64,000 nucleotides of DNA from Blastococcus haudaquaticus (GCF_900230285.1 NZ_OCNK01000002.1:496001-560000), one strand, 5' to 3'. Positions 26,898 through 36,242 are shown, numbered from the stretch's first letter. Program-made: numbers and translations. The notes: generated by a model not told the origin, from the letters alone.

Positions 26898-27875
26898 ATG
26901 ACCGTCATCTCCCCCGCACCCGCCCCTGCGGGCGCCGACGTCGCCATGCTGCGCGTCACCGCGAAGGAGGCGCAGGCGGACGGCGTGCTCACCCTGGAGC
27001 TGGCCGCGCCGTCCGGCGGGCGGCTGCGGGACTGGACACCCGGTTCGCACATCGACCTCGTCCTGCCCAACGGGCTGACGCGGCAGTACTCGCTGTGCGG
27101 CGACCGCTGGGACCCCTCCCACTACCGCGTGGGCGTGCTGATGGAGCCGGCGAGCCGTGGCGGGTCCCGCTACGTGCACGACTCGCTGCGGGTCGGCGAC
27201 CTCGTCGGCGTGGGCGGCCCGCGGAACAACTTCGCGCTCGTGCCGTCGGACCAGTACCTGTTCGTCGCCGGCGGCATCGGCATCACGCCGATCCTGCCGA
27301 TGGTGCGCCAGGCCGAGATGCTCGGCGCCGACTGGCGGCTGCTCTACGGCGGACGCTCCCGCGGCTCGATGGCCTTCCTCGGCGAGCTCGAGCGGTACGG
27401 CGACCGCGTCGTCGTCCGCCCCCAGGACGAGCACGGACTGCTGGACCTGGCCGGGTTCCTCGGGCAGCCGCGGGAGGGCGTGCGGATCTACTCCTGCGGG
27501 CCGGGCCCCCTCCTGGCGGCCATGGAGCGGACCTGCGCTACCTGGCCGCCGTACTCCCTGCGCACCGAGCGGTTCGTCGCCGAGGAGGCCGGCGCCCCCG
27601 CACGGACGGCGCCGTTCGAGGTCGAGCTGGCCCGGTCCGGAACCACCGTGACCGTGACCCCGGAGATGACCGTGCTGGATGCGCTGAACCAGGTCGGTGT
27701 GGAGGTGCTGTCCTCCTGCCGCCGCGGCGTCTGCGGCACCTGCGAGACCACCGTGCTCGCCGGCCGCCCCGACCACCGCGACGCCCTGCTCGACGACGAC
27801 GAGCGCGACGTCAACGACTGCATGTACATCTGCGTCTCGCGGTCCCGCGACGAGCGTCTCGTCCTCGACCTCTGA
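26898..27875 (+). CDS. pbdB: Phthalate-family oxygenase reductase for the P450
   Basis: 325-residue FMN/NADH/[2Fe-2S] reductase (VanB type). The flavin motif is RQYSLCG near residue 62, the NAD domain has AGGIGITPILPM and YSCGPGPLLAAM, and a C-terminal plant-type ferredoxin has CRRGVCGTCE and a last Cys in CMYIC. It lies 44 bases upstream of the CYP199-type gene, so it most likely passes electrons to that P450 rather than to a Rieske oxygenase, none being present. Rhodococcus uses a comparable reductase (PbdB) with the p-methoxybenzoate P450 PbdA; the symbol follows that precedent from memory. Confidence 0.82.
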   Translation: MTVISPAPAPAGADVAMLRVTAKEAQADGVLTLELAAPSGGRLRDWTPGSHIDLVLPNGLTRQYSLCGDRWDPSHYRVGVLMEPASRGGSRYVHDSLRVGDLVGVGGPRNNFALVPSDQYLFVAGGIGITPILPMVRQAEMLGADWRLLYGGRSRGSMAFLGELERYGDRVVVRPQDEHGLLDLAGFLGQPREGVRIYSCGPGPLLAAMERTCATWPPYSLRTERFVAEEAGAPARTAPFEVELARSGTTVTVTPEMTVLDALNQVGVEVLSSCRRGVCGTCETTVLAGRPDHRDALLDDDERDVNDCMYICVSRSRDERLVLDL

Positions 27876-27919
27876 CGCTCGACTGTCGAGTCCCGACTCC
27901 CGGCATCCTGGAGGATCCC

Positions 27920-29131
27920 GTGACCACCACCGCCCCGCCCGCTCGCACCGTGCCGACCAGCGACGTCGACCCGTTCAGCCACGAGGTGCTGGAGGACCCC
28001 CTCCCGATGCACACCGAGCTGCGGGAAGCCGGTCCGGTCGTCCACCTGACCCGCTACGACGTCCACGCCCTCGCCCGCTACGACGAGGTGTACGCGGCCC
28101 TGGTCGACTGGCAGGGTTTCCAGTCGGCGGCCGGTGTGGGCCTGTCGAACTTCCGCTACGAGAAGCCGTGGCGGCCGCCGAGCATCGTGCTGGAGGCGGA
28201 CCCGCCGAAGCACGACGCTCCCCGCCGGGTGCTCCAGAAGGTGCTGGGGCCGCGCGCGCTGCGCCGGCTGCACGACAGCTGGGCGGCCGACGCCGACGCC
28301 CTCGTGGACGAGGTGCTCAGCCGCGGGACGGCCTTCGATGCGGTCGCCTCCCTGGCCGCCACGTTCCCGCTGCGGGTCTTCCCCGACGCCGTCGGCATCC
28401 CCCAGTCGGGCCGGGAGAACCTGCTGCCCTACGGCGACCACGCCTTCAACGCCTTCGGCCCGGCCAACGACCTGGTGGAGAAGGGCGCGCCGCGGGTGGC
28501 GGAGCTCTCCGCCTGGGTGAACGCCCAGTGCCAGCGGGACGTGCTGGCCCCGACCGGGTTCGGCGCCGACATCTGGGCGGCGTCCGACCGCGGCGACATC
28601 ACGCCGGAGCAGGCCCCGCTCGCCGTCCGGTCGCTGCTCACGGCCGGCGTCGACACGACGGTCCACGGCATCTCCGCCGTCCTCTACGCCTTCGCGACCA
28701 ACCCCGAGCAATGGCAGCGGCTGAGGCGGGACCCGGCGCTGGCCCGGGTCGCCTTCGACGAGGCGGTGCGCTGGGAGTCGCCGGTGCAGACCTTCTTCCG
28801 GACGGCGACGACCGACGTCCGCGTCGGCGACGTGGTCATCCCGGAGGGGCACAAGATCCTGATGTTCCTGGCCGCCGCCAACCGCGACCCGCGGCGCTGG
28901 GAGAACCCGGACGTCTTCGACCTGTCCCGCGACCCGTCGGGGCACGTCGGTTTCGGCATGGGCATCCACCAGTGCGTGGGCCAGCACGTCGCGCGCCTCG
29001 AGGCCGCGACCCTGGTGACCGCGCTGGCCCGCCGGGTCGCGACGATCGAGCTCGACGGGCCGACGGTGCGCCATCACAACAACACGCTGCGGGCCTGGGA
29101 GAGCATCCCGGTGCGGGTCACGCTCGACTGA
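27920..29131 (+). CDS. pbdA: CYP199-type P450, 4-methoxybenzoate O-demethylase
   Basis: Soluble P450 of 403 residues. The I-helix is LLTAGVDTTVHG, the ExxR is EAVRWESP, and the haem loop is FGMGIHQCVGQ with the Cys thiolate. Segments such as GVGLSNFRYEKPWRPPS, EADPPKHD, SPVQTFFRT and NNTLRAWESIPV closely follow Rhodopseudomonas CYP199A2/A4, enzymes that demethylate 4-methoxybenzoate to 4-hydroxybenzoate and formaldehyde. GTG at 27920 has GGAGG upstream. The product would be taken by PobA encoded 8 kb away. The partner is a phthalate-family reductase, not the ferredoxin/ferredoxin-reductase pair of Rhodopseudomonas. Confidence 0.88.
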   Translation: MTTTAPPARTVPTSDVDPFSHEVLEDPLPMHTELREAGPVVHLTRYDVHALARYDEVYAALVDWQGFQSAAGVGLSNFRYEKPWRPPSIVLEADPPKHDAPRRVLQKVLGPRALRRLHDSWAADADALVDEVLSRGTAFDAVASLAATFPLRVFPDAVGIPQSGRENLLPYGDHAFNAFGPANDLVEKGAPRVAELSAWVNAQCQRDVLAPTGFGADIWAASDRGDITPEQAPLAVRSLLTAGVDTTVHGISAVLYAFATNPEQWQRLRRDPALARVAFDEAVRWESPVQTFFRTATTDVRVGDVVIPEGHKILMFLAAANRDPRRWENPDVFDLSRDPSGHVGFGMGIHQCVGQHVARLEAATLVTALARRVATIELDGPTVRHHNNTLRAWESIPVRVTLD

Positions 29132-29149
29132 GCGCCCCGTCCACCGCGG

Positions 29150-30661
29150 TCACCCGTGGGAGGACGGGCGGGCCCTGGTCGACGGGATCACCCGCCACGC
29201 CGTGGCCGCGGCGAGGGCGAGCATCACCGCGGCGGCCACCGCGGTGACCTGCATGGCCCAGGTGAACGACTCGCGCGCGAGGTCGAGGGCGGCTCCGTCG
29301 CCCAGCGCCTCCGAGGCGCGCGCGAGCGACTCCCGGACCGCTCCCCCGCCCAGGTGCTCCGGCAGGTCCGCGCGGTAGAGCACCGTCTGCAGGCTGCCGA
29401 GCAGGGCGACGCCGAGAGCGGCACCGAGCTCGTAGGAGGTCTCGGACAGGGCGGACGCGGTGCCCGCCCGGTGCGGCTCGACGGCGCTCACCGCCGCGTC
29501 GGTGCTCAGGGTGAAGGCCACCCCGAAGCCGAGCCCGATGACGACCAGCGCTCCGGCCAGCCAGGCGTAGCCCGAGAGCGACTCCGCACCGGCGAGCGCG
29601 AGCAGACCCAGGCCGGCGACTCCCAGACCCAGACCGATGGCGCGTCCCAGGCCCAGCCGGACCACGAGCGGCCCGACCAGGACCACGACGGCCAGCGCCG
29701 CCAGCATCAGGGGCAGCTCGCGCAGCCCCGCCTCCAGCGGGGAGTGCCCGCGGACGAGCTGGAGGTACTGCGAGAAGAAGAACAGCAGGCCGGTCAGGGC
29801 GATCAGGGCGATGAGCTGGCTGGCCAGGGCGCCGGAGAACGCGCGGTTGGCGAACAGCCCGATGTCGACGAGCGGCTCCGGGACGCGCCGCTGGCGGCGG
29901 ACGAACAGCACGGCCGTCACCACGCCGACGAGTGCGGCCGTGGCGGCCGCCGCCGTGGGCCCGTGGCCGACGACCTCCTTCACGGCGTAGACGACCGCCA
30001 GGATCGCGGCGATCGACTGCGCCGCACCGATCGCGTCCAGCCGTCCGGGCCGTGGGTTCCGGGACTCCGGCAGGAGAAACCAGCCCGCGACCAGGAGCAC
30101 GGCCGTGATCGGGACGTTGATCAGGAACACCGATCCCCACCAGAAGTGCTCCAGGAGCACCCCGCCGACCAGCGGGCCGAGCACCGCGCCGCCCGACGCC
30201 CCCGCGCTCCAGAGCGCGATCGCCCTCGTGCGCTGCCGCGCGTCGGGGAACAGGTTCCGGATCAGGGAGAGGGTCGAGGGCATGAGCGTCGCGCCGGCCG
30301 CGCCCTGCGCCGCACGGGCGACGACCAGGGTCATGGGGTCCGTCGCGAAGGCAGCCAGTGCCGACGCCGCACCGAAGGCGGCGGTGCCGATCAGCAGCAC
30401 CCGCTTGCGGCCGAAGCGGTCGGCGAGGCCACCCATCAGCACGAGGAGCCCGGCCAGGGCGAACGAGTAGACGTCGGCGATCCAGAGCAGCTCGCCGGCG
30501 CTCGGCTGGAGTGCCGCGGTCAGCGCGGGGACGGCGAGCCCGAGGACGGTGCTGTCCACCGACAGCAGCACCACCGCGAGGATGAGGACGGCCAGCGCCG
30601 CCCACTCCCGCCGCCCGGCGAGGCGGGACGGCGCGGGAACGGGCTCGAGGACGTGCGTCAC
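29150..30661 (-). CDS. DHA2-family MFS exporter (EmrB/QacA type)
   Basis: 503-residue membrane protein with about fourteen hydrophobic segments. Family motifs are DSTVLGLAVPAL in segment 1, LVLMGGLADRFGRKRVL (motif A) and RAAQGAAGATLMPSTLSL (motif C-like region). It would export a toxic or aromatic compound by proton antiport. The GTG at 30661 lacks a clear ribosome site. It is divergent from a TetR gene over 73 bases holding a candidate operator, the classic repressor/efflux arrangement. Confidence 0.88.
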   Translation of the reverse strand: MTHVLEPVPAPSRLAGRREWAALAVLILAVVLLSVDSTVLGLAVPALTAALQPSAGELLWIADVYSFALAGLLVLMGGLADRFGRKRVLLIGTAAFGAASALAAFATDPMTLVVARAAQGAAGATLMPSTLSLIRNLFPDARQRTRAIALWSAGASGGAVLGPLVGGVLLEHFWWGSVFLINVPITAVLLVAGWFLLPESRNPRPGRLDAIGAAQSIAAILAVVYAVKEVVGHGPTAAAATAALVGVVTAVLFVRRQRRVPEPLVDIGLFANRAFSGALASQLIALIALTGLLFFFSQYLQLVRGHSPLEAGLRELPLMLAALAVVVLVGPLVVRLGLGRAIGLGLGVAGLGLLALAGAESLSGYAWLAGALVVIGLGFGVAFTLSTDAAVSAVEPHRAGTASALSETSYELGAALGVALLGSLQTVLYRADLPEHLGGGAVRESLARASEALGDGAALDLARESFTWAMQVTAVAAAVMLALAAATAWRVIPSTRARPSSHG

Positions 30662-30673
30662 TCGACGGAGCGT

Positions 30674-30687
30674 ACCGACCAGACGGT
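30674..30687. promoter_or_regulatory. Candidate TetR operator
   Basis: ACCGACCAGACGGT is an imperfect 14-bp palindrome (five of seven pairs) in the short divergent space between the exporter and the TetR gene. It is followed by GGTTTGTTAG, an AT-rich stretch that could hold promoter elements. Confidence 0.35.
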
Positions 30688-30734
30688 TTGTTAGCCACCG
30701 ACCTACGCTGTGGTCCGAGACACGGGAGGAAGCG

Positions 30735-31304
30735 GTGACGGGTCAGGTGCGGGACGCCGTGCGCACTCGGCGTGCCCTGCTCGATGCCGCCGCCCGGGCG
30801 GTCGTCGTGCACGGCGCGGGCGTCAGCCTCGACGCCGTCGCCCGCGAGGCCGGCGTCTCCAAGGGCGGGCTGATGCACCACTACCGCAGCAAGGACGAGC
30901 TCATGGCCGCCCTCGCCGACGACCTCTTCGACCAGTTCGCGCGGGCCGTCGAGGACCGGATCGACCCGGCCGACACGGCGCCGGGGCGCCGCCTCCGGGC
31001 CTACGTGCGGGCGACCTTCGACGACCTGGAGAAGACGCAGGACGCCGTCGAGCAGACGACGCTGATGGCGACCCTCAGCGCCTTCCCCGAACCGGCCCGC
31101 CGCGCGCAGGAGCGGTACCGCCGCTGGAACCGGACCCTGGCCGAGGACGGCGTGGACCCGCAGCGGATCCTCGTCGTCCTCCGGGCCTGCGACGGCGCCT
31201 CGATCGCCCCGCTGTTCGAGGGGCCGCTCGGCCCGGAGGAGCTCGCCGGGACCCGGTCCCTCCTCCTCGCTCTCGCGACCGGGACGGGCCCGCTCGTCGG
31301 CTGA
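30735..31304 (+). CDS. TetR-family repressor
   Basis: 189-residue regulator. The N-terminal HTH reads VSLDAVAREAGVSKGGLMHHY at about residues 30-50, typical of TetR/AcrR proteins; the rest is the helical ligand domain. GTG at 30735 has GGGAGGA upstream. It faces the DHA2 exporter gene and is its likely repressor. Confidence 0.88.
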   Translation: MTGQVRDAVRTRRALLDAAARAVVVHGAGVSLDAVAREAGVSKGGLMHHYRSKDELMAALADDLFDQFARAVEDRIDPADTAPGRRLRAYVRATFDDLEKTQDAVEQTTLMATLSAFPEPARRAQERYRRWNRTLAEDGVDPQRILVVLRACDGASIAPLFEGPLGPEELAGTRSLLLALATGTGPLVG

Positions 31305-31328
31305 GCGGTCGCCCCGCAGCGACCGGCC

Positions 31329-32165
31329 TCAGGGGCGGTCGACGAACGCCAGGACGTCTGCGGCGACCCGCTTGTCCGTACCGGTGCCGAGGTGCCCCTT
31401 CCCCCGGTACCGGACCACCGTGCAGTCCGGGATCAGGGCGGCGGTCTCCTCGACCACGTCCGGCGGGAAGAACCGGTCGCGACTCCCGGAGACCATCAGC
31501 ACGGGCACCCGGACGGCAGGGAGCACGGCCCGGGAGTCGAAGGCGAGCTCCGCCTCCACCTCGACCAGCACGTCACCCGGCGGACACACCTCGTCGGCGA
31601 ACAGGACCCGGCCGATCAGCGGACCCAGCAGCCGGCGGGGCAGACGCAGGCGGTCGCCCGGCAGGAGGTACTCGGCGAACGCGGTCCCGGAGGCACCGAC
31701 GTCCCCCCGCGCGAGCGCGGCGCCCAGTCGGGCGTCCACGTCCTTGCCCCAGGCGCTCACCTCGCAGCCGGAGACGACCAGGGCGAGGTGACCCAGCCGC
31801 TCGGGGTGGAGGGCGGCCAGGTACTGCGCGACCATGCCGCCGTAGGACTCACCGACGACGAGGTCCACCCGGCCGCCGAACTGCTCGGCGACGACCTGGG
31901 CGTAGTCCCCGGCCATGTCCGCGATGCCGTGCCCGTCGGGCATGTCCCGCCGCCGGGTCACGATCCAGACGGTGTAGCCCGCGGCGACGTAGGGACGGGC
32001 CTGGCGGACGAGCATCCGCGCCATGGTCCCGGTGGGCACGAAGCTCCCGGGACCGCCGAGGACCGACAGCAGCGTGCGGGGCCCGTCGCCCCACGTCAGG
32101 TACTCCATGCCGTTGGGGAAGGCGCCGCGACGTGGTTCGTGCAGCGTGCTGCGGACATCGGTCAT
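31329..32165 (-). CDS. Alpha/beta hydrolase
   Basis: 278-residue hydrolase. The nucleophile elbow is GESYGG (Ser near residue 108), a plausible acid Asp lies in SGSRDRFFP, and the catalytic His is in GKGHLGTG. The oxyanion region, LSVLGGPGSFVP, is unusual: it lacks the common HG. ATG at 32165 is preferred over 32201. It lies 42 bases downstream of pcaC on the same strand, so it could be the last gene of the pca operon, but no known pca step calls for it. Confidence 0.7.
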   Translation of the reverse strand: MTDVRSTLHEPRRGAFPNGMEYLTWGDGPRTLLSVLGGPGSFVPTGTMARMLVRQARPYVAAGYTVWIVTRRRDMPDGHGIADMAGDYAQVVAEQFGGRVDLVVGESYGGMVAQYLAALHPERLGHLALVVSGCEVSAWGKDVDARLGAALARGDVGASGTAFAEYLLPGDRLRLPRRLLGPLIGRVLFADEVCPPGDVLVEVEAELAFDSRAVLPAVRVPVLMVSGSRDRFFPPDVVEETAALIPDCTVVRYRGKGHLGTGTDKRVAADVLAFVDRP

Positions 32166-32207
32166 GCCCGTCAGCCTGTCGACACGGGAACTCGTCGACA
32201 AGGAGTC

Positions 32208-32609
32208 TCAGGCGGAGGTGCCGCGCAGCTCCTCGAGGATCGGACCGGCGACCTTGAAGGCGTGGTTCGCGGCCGGGACGCCGGCGTAGACCGCGGCGTG
32301 CTGGATGACCTCGGCGATCTCCTCGTCGGTCAGCCCGTTGTTCTTCGCCGCCCGCACGTGCAGGGCGAACTCCTCCCAGTGGCGCAGCGCGATCGTGATC
32401 GACAGCGTCATCAGGCTGCGGTCGCGCCGGGCCAGCCCGGGGCGCTGCCAGAGATCGCCCCACGCCGTGCGGGTGATGAAGTCCTGGAAGCCGGCGGTCA
32501 ACGGCGTCGTGGCGGCCACCGCCCGGTCGACGTGCGCGTCCCCGAGCACCTCGCGCCGGGTGCGCATGCCGGCTTCCCGTCGTTCGTCGTCCGTGGTCGG
32601 CTCGCTCAT
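32208..32609 (-). CDS. pcaC: 4-carboxymuconolactone decarboxylase
   Basis: 133-residue CMD-family protein removing CO2 from gamma-carboxymuconolactone to give beta-ketoadipate enol-lactone. Visible marks are TRTAWGDLWQRPGLARRDR, LTDEEIAEVIQHAAVYAGVP and the C-terminal AFKVA. Its ATG overlaps the pcaD stop by 4 bases. In many actinobacteria PcaC is fused to PcaD as PcaL; here the two are separate proteins. Confidence 0.92.
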   Translation of the reverse strand: MSEPTTDDERREAGMRTRREVLGDAHVDRAVAATTPLTAGFQDFITRTAWGDLWQRPGLARRDRSLMTLSITIALRHWEEFALHVRAAKNNGLTDEEIAEVIQHAAVYAGVPAANHAFKVAGPILEELRGTSA

Positions 32610-33388
32610 GCCGTTCCCCCTGCTGCGTCGAAGTGGCCGAGCAGCGCGCCGGTGACCTGCAGCGGCTGCTCGACGTTGGCCAGGTGGGCGCCGGGGCTCA
32701 CGGTGAGCAGCTCGGCCCCCGGGACGGCGTCCACGATCGCCTGCTGGTGCTCCGGTGGGGTCGCCGGGTCCTGCCAGCCGCTGATCACGAGGGTGGGCGC
32801 CGTGATCGCCGGCAGGTCGGCCCGGACGTCCATGTCCGCGATCGCCTCGCAGCAGCCGGCGTACCCCTCGCCGGGCTGGCTCGCGATCATCGCCTGCATC
32901 CTCGCGACGGTGGCGGGCTCGGCCGCCGCGAACTCGGGCGTGAACCAGCGGCCGACGACGACCGGGGCCAGCGCCGCCATGCCCTCGGTGCGGGCGGTCC
33001 GCGCGCGGTCCAGCCAGTTCTGCCGCGGCCCGAGCAGCGCCGACGTGCACAGCAGCACCAGCCGGTCGACCCGCGCCGGTTCCCGTGCCGCCAGCCGCAT
33101 CCCCGTCATCCCGCCCAGCGAGAGTCCCGCGACGTGGGCCCGCTCGATCCCGAGGCGGTCCAGCAGGGCGACGACGTCGTCCACCAGGTCGTCCAGGGCG
33201 TAGGGCCCGTCCGGCACCGGCGATTCACCGTGTCCGCGGGTGTCGTAGGTGATGACCCGGAAGCGCTCGGCCAGCGCCGGCACCTGGGCGTCCCACATGG
33301 CGCGGGTGGCGCCGAGGGAGTTGGACAGGACGACGGCCGGCGCGTCGGCCGGGCCGTCCTCGGTGTACGAGACGTCGACGGCGGTCAT
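32606..33388 (-). CDS. pcaD: Beta-ketoadipate enol-lactone hydrolase
   Basis: 260-residue alpha/beta hydrolase converting the enol-lactone to beta-ketoadipate. Typical PcaD segments are VVLSNSLGATRAMWD, YDTRGHGES, the nucleophile GLSLGG, and the C-terminal GAHLANVEQP carrying the catalytic His. An AGGA precedes the ATG at 33388, which overlaps the pcaB stop by 4 bases. The two overlaps with pcaB and pcaC show tight coupling. Confidence 0.92.
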   Translation of the reverse strand: MTAVDVSYTEDGPADAPAVVLSNSLGATRAMWDAQVPALAERFRVITYDTRGHGESPVPDGPYALDDLVDDVVALLDRLGIERAHVAGLSLGGMTGMRLAAREPARVDRLVLLCTSALLGPRQNWLDRARTARTEGMAALAPVVVGRWFTPEFAAAEPATVARMQAMIASQPGEGYAGCCEAIADMDVRADLPAITAPTLVISGWQDPATPPEHQQAIVDAVPGAELLTVSPGAHLANVEQPLQVTGALLGHFDAAGGTA

Positions 33389-34707
33389 GCTGTCCTCCCG
33401 GTGTTGCGGTCGTACTCGGACAGCACGGCCTCGACCTGTGCCGAAGCCTCGCCGACGTCGGGCCCGGAGGCCAGGAGCGCGGTGGCGTCGACGTCGAACC
33501 GCGCCGCCACCACCTCGGCCAGCGGGGTGCCGGACCGCCGGGCCTCGTGCACGGCCTCGGCGGCGGCGTCGTGGGCGGCACTCCGGCCCAGCGACGGCGT
33601 GAGCGCGTCGGCCAGCGCGCCGGCCAGTTCGGGGTCCCGCGCCGCCTCCGCGTTCGCCGCCATCCGGGCGACGTCGGGGCGCAGGTCGGTCAGGCACTCG
33701 GCGAGCCACGCGGCGGCCGACCCCACGGTGGCGAGCAGGTCGCTCGTCGTGGGCCACTCGCTGTGCCAGGCACCGGCCGAGCGCTCGTGCTCCTGCTCCA
33801 TGGCGGCGAAGAGGGTGGCCACGAGACCGGGCGCGCGCCGGGCGCAGGCCCGTGCCGAGATGGCCGCGACCGGGTTGTGCTTGTGCGGCATGGCCGACGA
33901 GCCGCCCCGGCTGCCGCCCTCGCTCACCTCACCCACCTCGGTCTGGGCCATGAGGACGACGTCGACCGCGACGGTGGCCAGCACGCCCGCCGCGGCACCG
34001 AGCGCGCCGGCGAGGTCGGCGATCGGGAGGCGCACGGTGTGCCAGGCGACCGGGGTGGCGGTCAGGCCCAGCTCGGCGGCCAGCGCGGTGCGCAGGTCCA
34101 CGCCGGACCCGTCGCTGGCGACGAGCGTGCCGACGGCGCCGCCGTACTGCACCGGCAGGGACGCGTCGACGGCGAGCAGCCGCGCCCGTGCCCCCGCAAG
34201 GCCGGCCAGCCAGCCGGCCGCCTTGAGGCCGAAGGTGGTGGGCAGCGCCTGCTGCATCAGCGTCCGGCCCATGACGACGTCGTCGCGGTGCTCGCGGGCC
34301 AGGCCCGCGGCGGCCTCGGCGGCCACCACGAGGTCGCGGTCGATCGCCGCGAGGGCCCGGCGGGCCACCAGCACCAGGGCGGTGTCCAGGACGTCCTGGC
34401 TGGTCGCCCCGACGTGCACCGCGCGGGCCGCGTCCGGTCCCACCGCGTCCTGGAGCACGCGCACCAGCGGCGGCACCGGGTTGCCGGCGTCCGCGGCGCG
34501 GGCGACCACCGTGGCGAGATCCAGCCCGGCCGGTTCCGCGCAGGCACGGCTCACCGCGTCGGCCGCCGTCGTCGCGACGAGGCCGGTGCGCGCAGCCGCG
34601 CGGGCCAGGGCCGCTTCGACGTCGAGGAGCGCGTCGAGCCAGGCCGGGTCGGAGACGGCCGCGGCCGCTCCGCCGCGCGCGAAGGTGCCGTCGAACAGGC
34701 CGCTCAC
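33385..34707 (-). CDS. pcaB: 3-carboxy-cis,cis-muconate cycloisomerase
   Basis: 440-residue member of the fumarase/argininosuccinase superfamily, lactonising 3-carboxymuconate to gamma-carboxymuconolactone. The signature loop GGSRGGSSAMPHKHNPV is intact around residue 260, and VGATSQDVLDTA supplies the conserved Thr-Ser region. GTG start at 34707, 55 bases after pcaG. The length fits actinobacterial PcaB. Confidence 0.92.
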   Translation of the reverse strand: MSGLFDGTFARGGAAAAVSDPAWLDALLDVEAALARAAARTGLVATTAADAVSRACAEPAGLDLATVVARAADAGNPVPPLVRVLQDAVGPDAARAVHVGATSQDVLDTALVLVARRALAAIDRDLVVAAEAAAGLAREHRDDVVMGRTLMQQALPTTFGLKAAGWLAGLAGARARLLAVDASLPVQYGGAVGTLVASDGSGVDLRTALAAELGLTATPVAWHTVRLPIADLAGALGAAAGVLATVAVDVVLMAQTEVGEVSEGGSRGGSSAMPHKHNPVAAISARACARRAPGLVATLFAAMEQEHERSAGAWHSEWPTTSDLLATVGSAAAWLAECLTDLRPDVARMAANAEAARDPELAGALADALTPSLGRSAAHDAAAEAVHEARRSGTPLAEVVAARFDVDATALLASGPDVGEASAQVEAVLSEYDRNTGRTA

Positions 34708-34762
34708 GTGCAGGTCCCGGTCACGGGGCTGTTCATACCGGAGCCGCCGTCAGACGGTGCGC

Positions 34763-35419
34763 TCATACCGCGAAGAACACCGTCTCGCGGTCGCCCTGCA
34801 GATTGATGTCCAAGCGGTAGCCGTCGTCGGTGCGTTCGGCGAGCAGCGTGCCGCGCCGTTCCTCGGGCAGCCCGCGCAGGACGACGTCCTCGGCGTTGGC
34901 CTCGGCCTCGTCGGCGAAGTAGATCCGCGTGACGACGCGGTCCAGCAGGCCGCGCGCGAAAATCGAGACGTCGATGTGCGGCGCCTGCAGACCGCCCTCG
35001 CCGTCCGGCACCCGGCCGGGCTTCAGGGTGTGGACGGCGAACTCCCCGGGCGGGGAGGCGGTGGCCACCCGGGAGAATCCGCGGAAGCCGGGGTAGGACG
35101 ACGCGCCGCGCGGGTCCTCCGGCGACGGGAAGCCGCCGTCGGGATCGGCCTGCCAGGTCTCCACCATCGCGTCCGGGACCGGCTGGTCGGCGCCGTCGAC
35201 GATCCGGCCGCGGATCCAGATGCCGCCCTCGACACCCTCGTCGGCCGCCCACGTGCCGTCCGGCCACGTCAGGCCGATCGCGAGGTAGGGGCCGACCGTG
35301 GCGCTCGGGCTGGTGCCCAGCCGCAGCGGCTCGGTCAGGAAGCCGGTGCTGCGGCTCCGCCCGGGCAGCGGCTGGTAGGGCTCGGTGACGTCCGGCACGT
35401 CGAGGGGGTTCACAGTCAC
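34763..35419 (-). CDS. pcaG: Protocatechuate 3,4-dioxygenase alpha subunit
   Basis: 218-residue intradiol dioxygenase alpha subunit. TVGPYLAIGL and the central GRIVDGADQPVPDAMVETWQ segment are typical; HIDVSIFARGLLDRVVTRIYF corresponds to the region that carries the iron-binding His residues in PcaH, but the ligand set is incomplete, as expected for the structural alpha chain. The GTG at 35419 has AGGAGG upstream. It follows pcaH by 76 bases that contain a CT-rich stretch common between actinobacterial genes. Confidence 0.92.
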   Translation of the reverse strand: MTVNPLDVPDVTEPYQPLPGRSRSTGFLTEPLRLGTSPSATVGPYLAIGLTWPDGTWAADEGVEGGIWIRGRIVDGADQPVPDAMVETWQADPDGGFPSPEDPRGASSYPGFRGFSRVATASPPGEFAVHTLKPGRVPDGEGGLQAPHIDVSIFARGLLDRVVTRIYFADEAEANAEDVVLRGLPEERRGTLLAERTDDGYRLDINLQGDRETVFFAV

Positions 35420-35495
35420 GCCACACCTCCTGCGCGATTCCGCGCCTCGGTCCGCTCCTCGCTCGTTCCTCGCTGCGATGCTCCCTCGGCTGTCA

Positions 35496-36242
35496 TCACG
35501 CCACGTCTCCGTCGTCCTCGGTCTCGAACGGGGTCTGGCCGCTGCCGCGCAGCACGATGTTCCACTCGAACGCGAGCGCCCAGTTGTCCACGGTCCGCTC
35601 GAGGCGGAACTGGCTGATCGCGCGGTGCCGTGCCGCGGCCGGGATGGAGTTGAAGATCGGGTCCTGGCCGAACAGCGGGTCGTCCGGGAAGTACATCTGG
35701 GTGACCAGCCGCTGGGTGAACGCCCGCCCGAACAGCGAGAAGTGGATGTGCGCCGGTCGCCAGGCGTTGTGGTGGTTGCCCCACGGGTAGGCGCCGGGCT
35801 TGATCGTCATGAACTCGTAGCGGCCCAGGCTGTCGGTCATCACCCGGCCCAGCCCGTCGAAGTGCGGGTCCAGCGGCGCCGGGAAGACGTCCACGACGTG
35901 CCGGTAGCGACCGCCGGCGTTCGCCTGCCAGACCTCTACCAGCGCATCCGGCACCGGGCGCCCGTCGCTGTCGAGGACCCGGCCGTAGACGAGGATCCGC
36001 TGCCCGACGGCCTCGCCGCCGTTGCGCAGGGTGAGGTCGGCGTCCTCGGGCCGGACCCGGTCCTCGCCCAGCACCGGTCCGGTGACCTCGGTCAGCCGGT
36101 GCGGCAGGTCGATCGGCGTACGCAGCGGCGCCCGTAGGCCCGTGCTCCGGTAGTCGGGGAACCCGACGGGGGTGCGCTGTGAGTCGTCCTCGCGCAGGTA
36201 GCTCGGCAGGTGGAGCCCGCTACCGGATGTGGTCCCGGTCAT
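35496..36242 (-). CDS. pcaH: Protocatechuate 3,4-dioxygenase beta subunit
   Basis: 248-residue catalytic subunit performing ortho cleavage of protocatechuate to 3-carboxymuconate. The Fe(III) ligands are readable as Tyr in GGRYRHVVD and Tyr in GAYPWGNHHNAW, and His, His in WRPAHIHFSLFG. First gene of pcaHGBDC. ATG at 36242 gives a normal N terminus; 12 more codons are open upstream. It is divergent from an IclR regulator over 68 bases. Confidence 0.93.
   Translation of the reverse strand: MTGTTSGSGLHLPSYLREDDSQRTPVGFPDYRSTGLRAPLRTPIDLPHRLTEVTGPVLGEDRVRPEDADLTLRNGGEAVGQRILVYGRVLDSDGRPVPDALVEVWQANAGGRYRHVVDVFPAPLDPHFDGLGRVMTDSLGRYEFMTIKPGAYPWGNHHNAWRPAHIHFSLFGRAFTQRLVTQMYFPDDPLFGQDPIFNSIPAAARHRAISQFRLERTVDNWALAFEWNIVLRGSGQTPFETEDDGDVA

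Noticed and set aside
35420-35495. CT-rich stretch between pcaH and pcaG as a possible mobile repeat
   Set aside because: It resembles common actinobacterial intergenic sequence but only one copy was noticed here, so no repeat claim is made.
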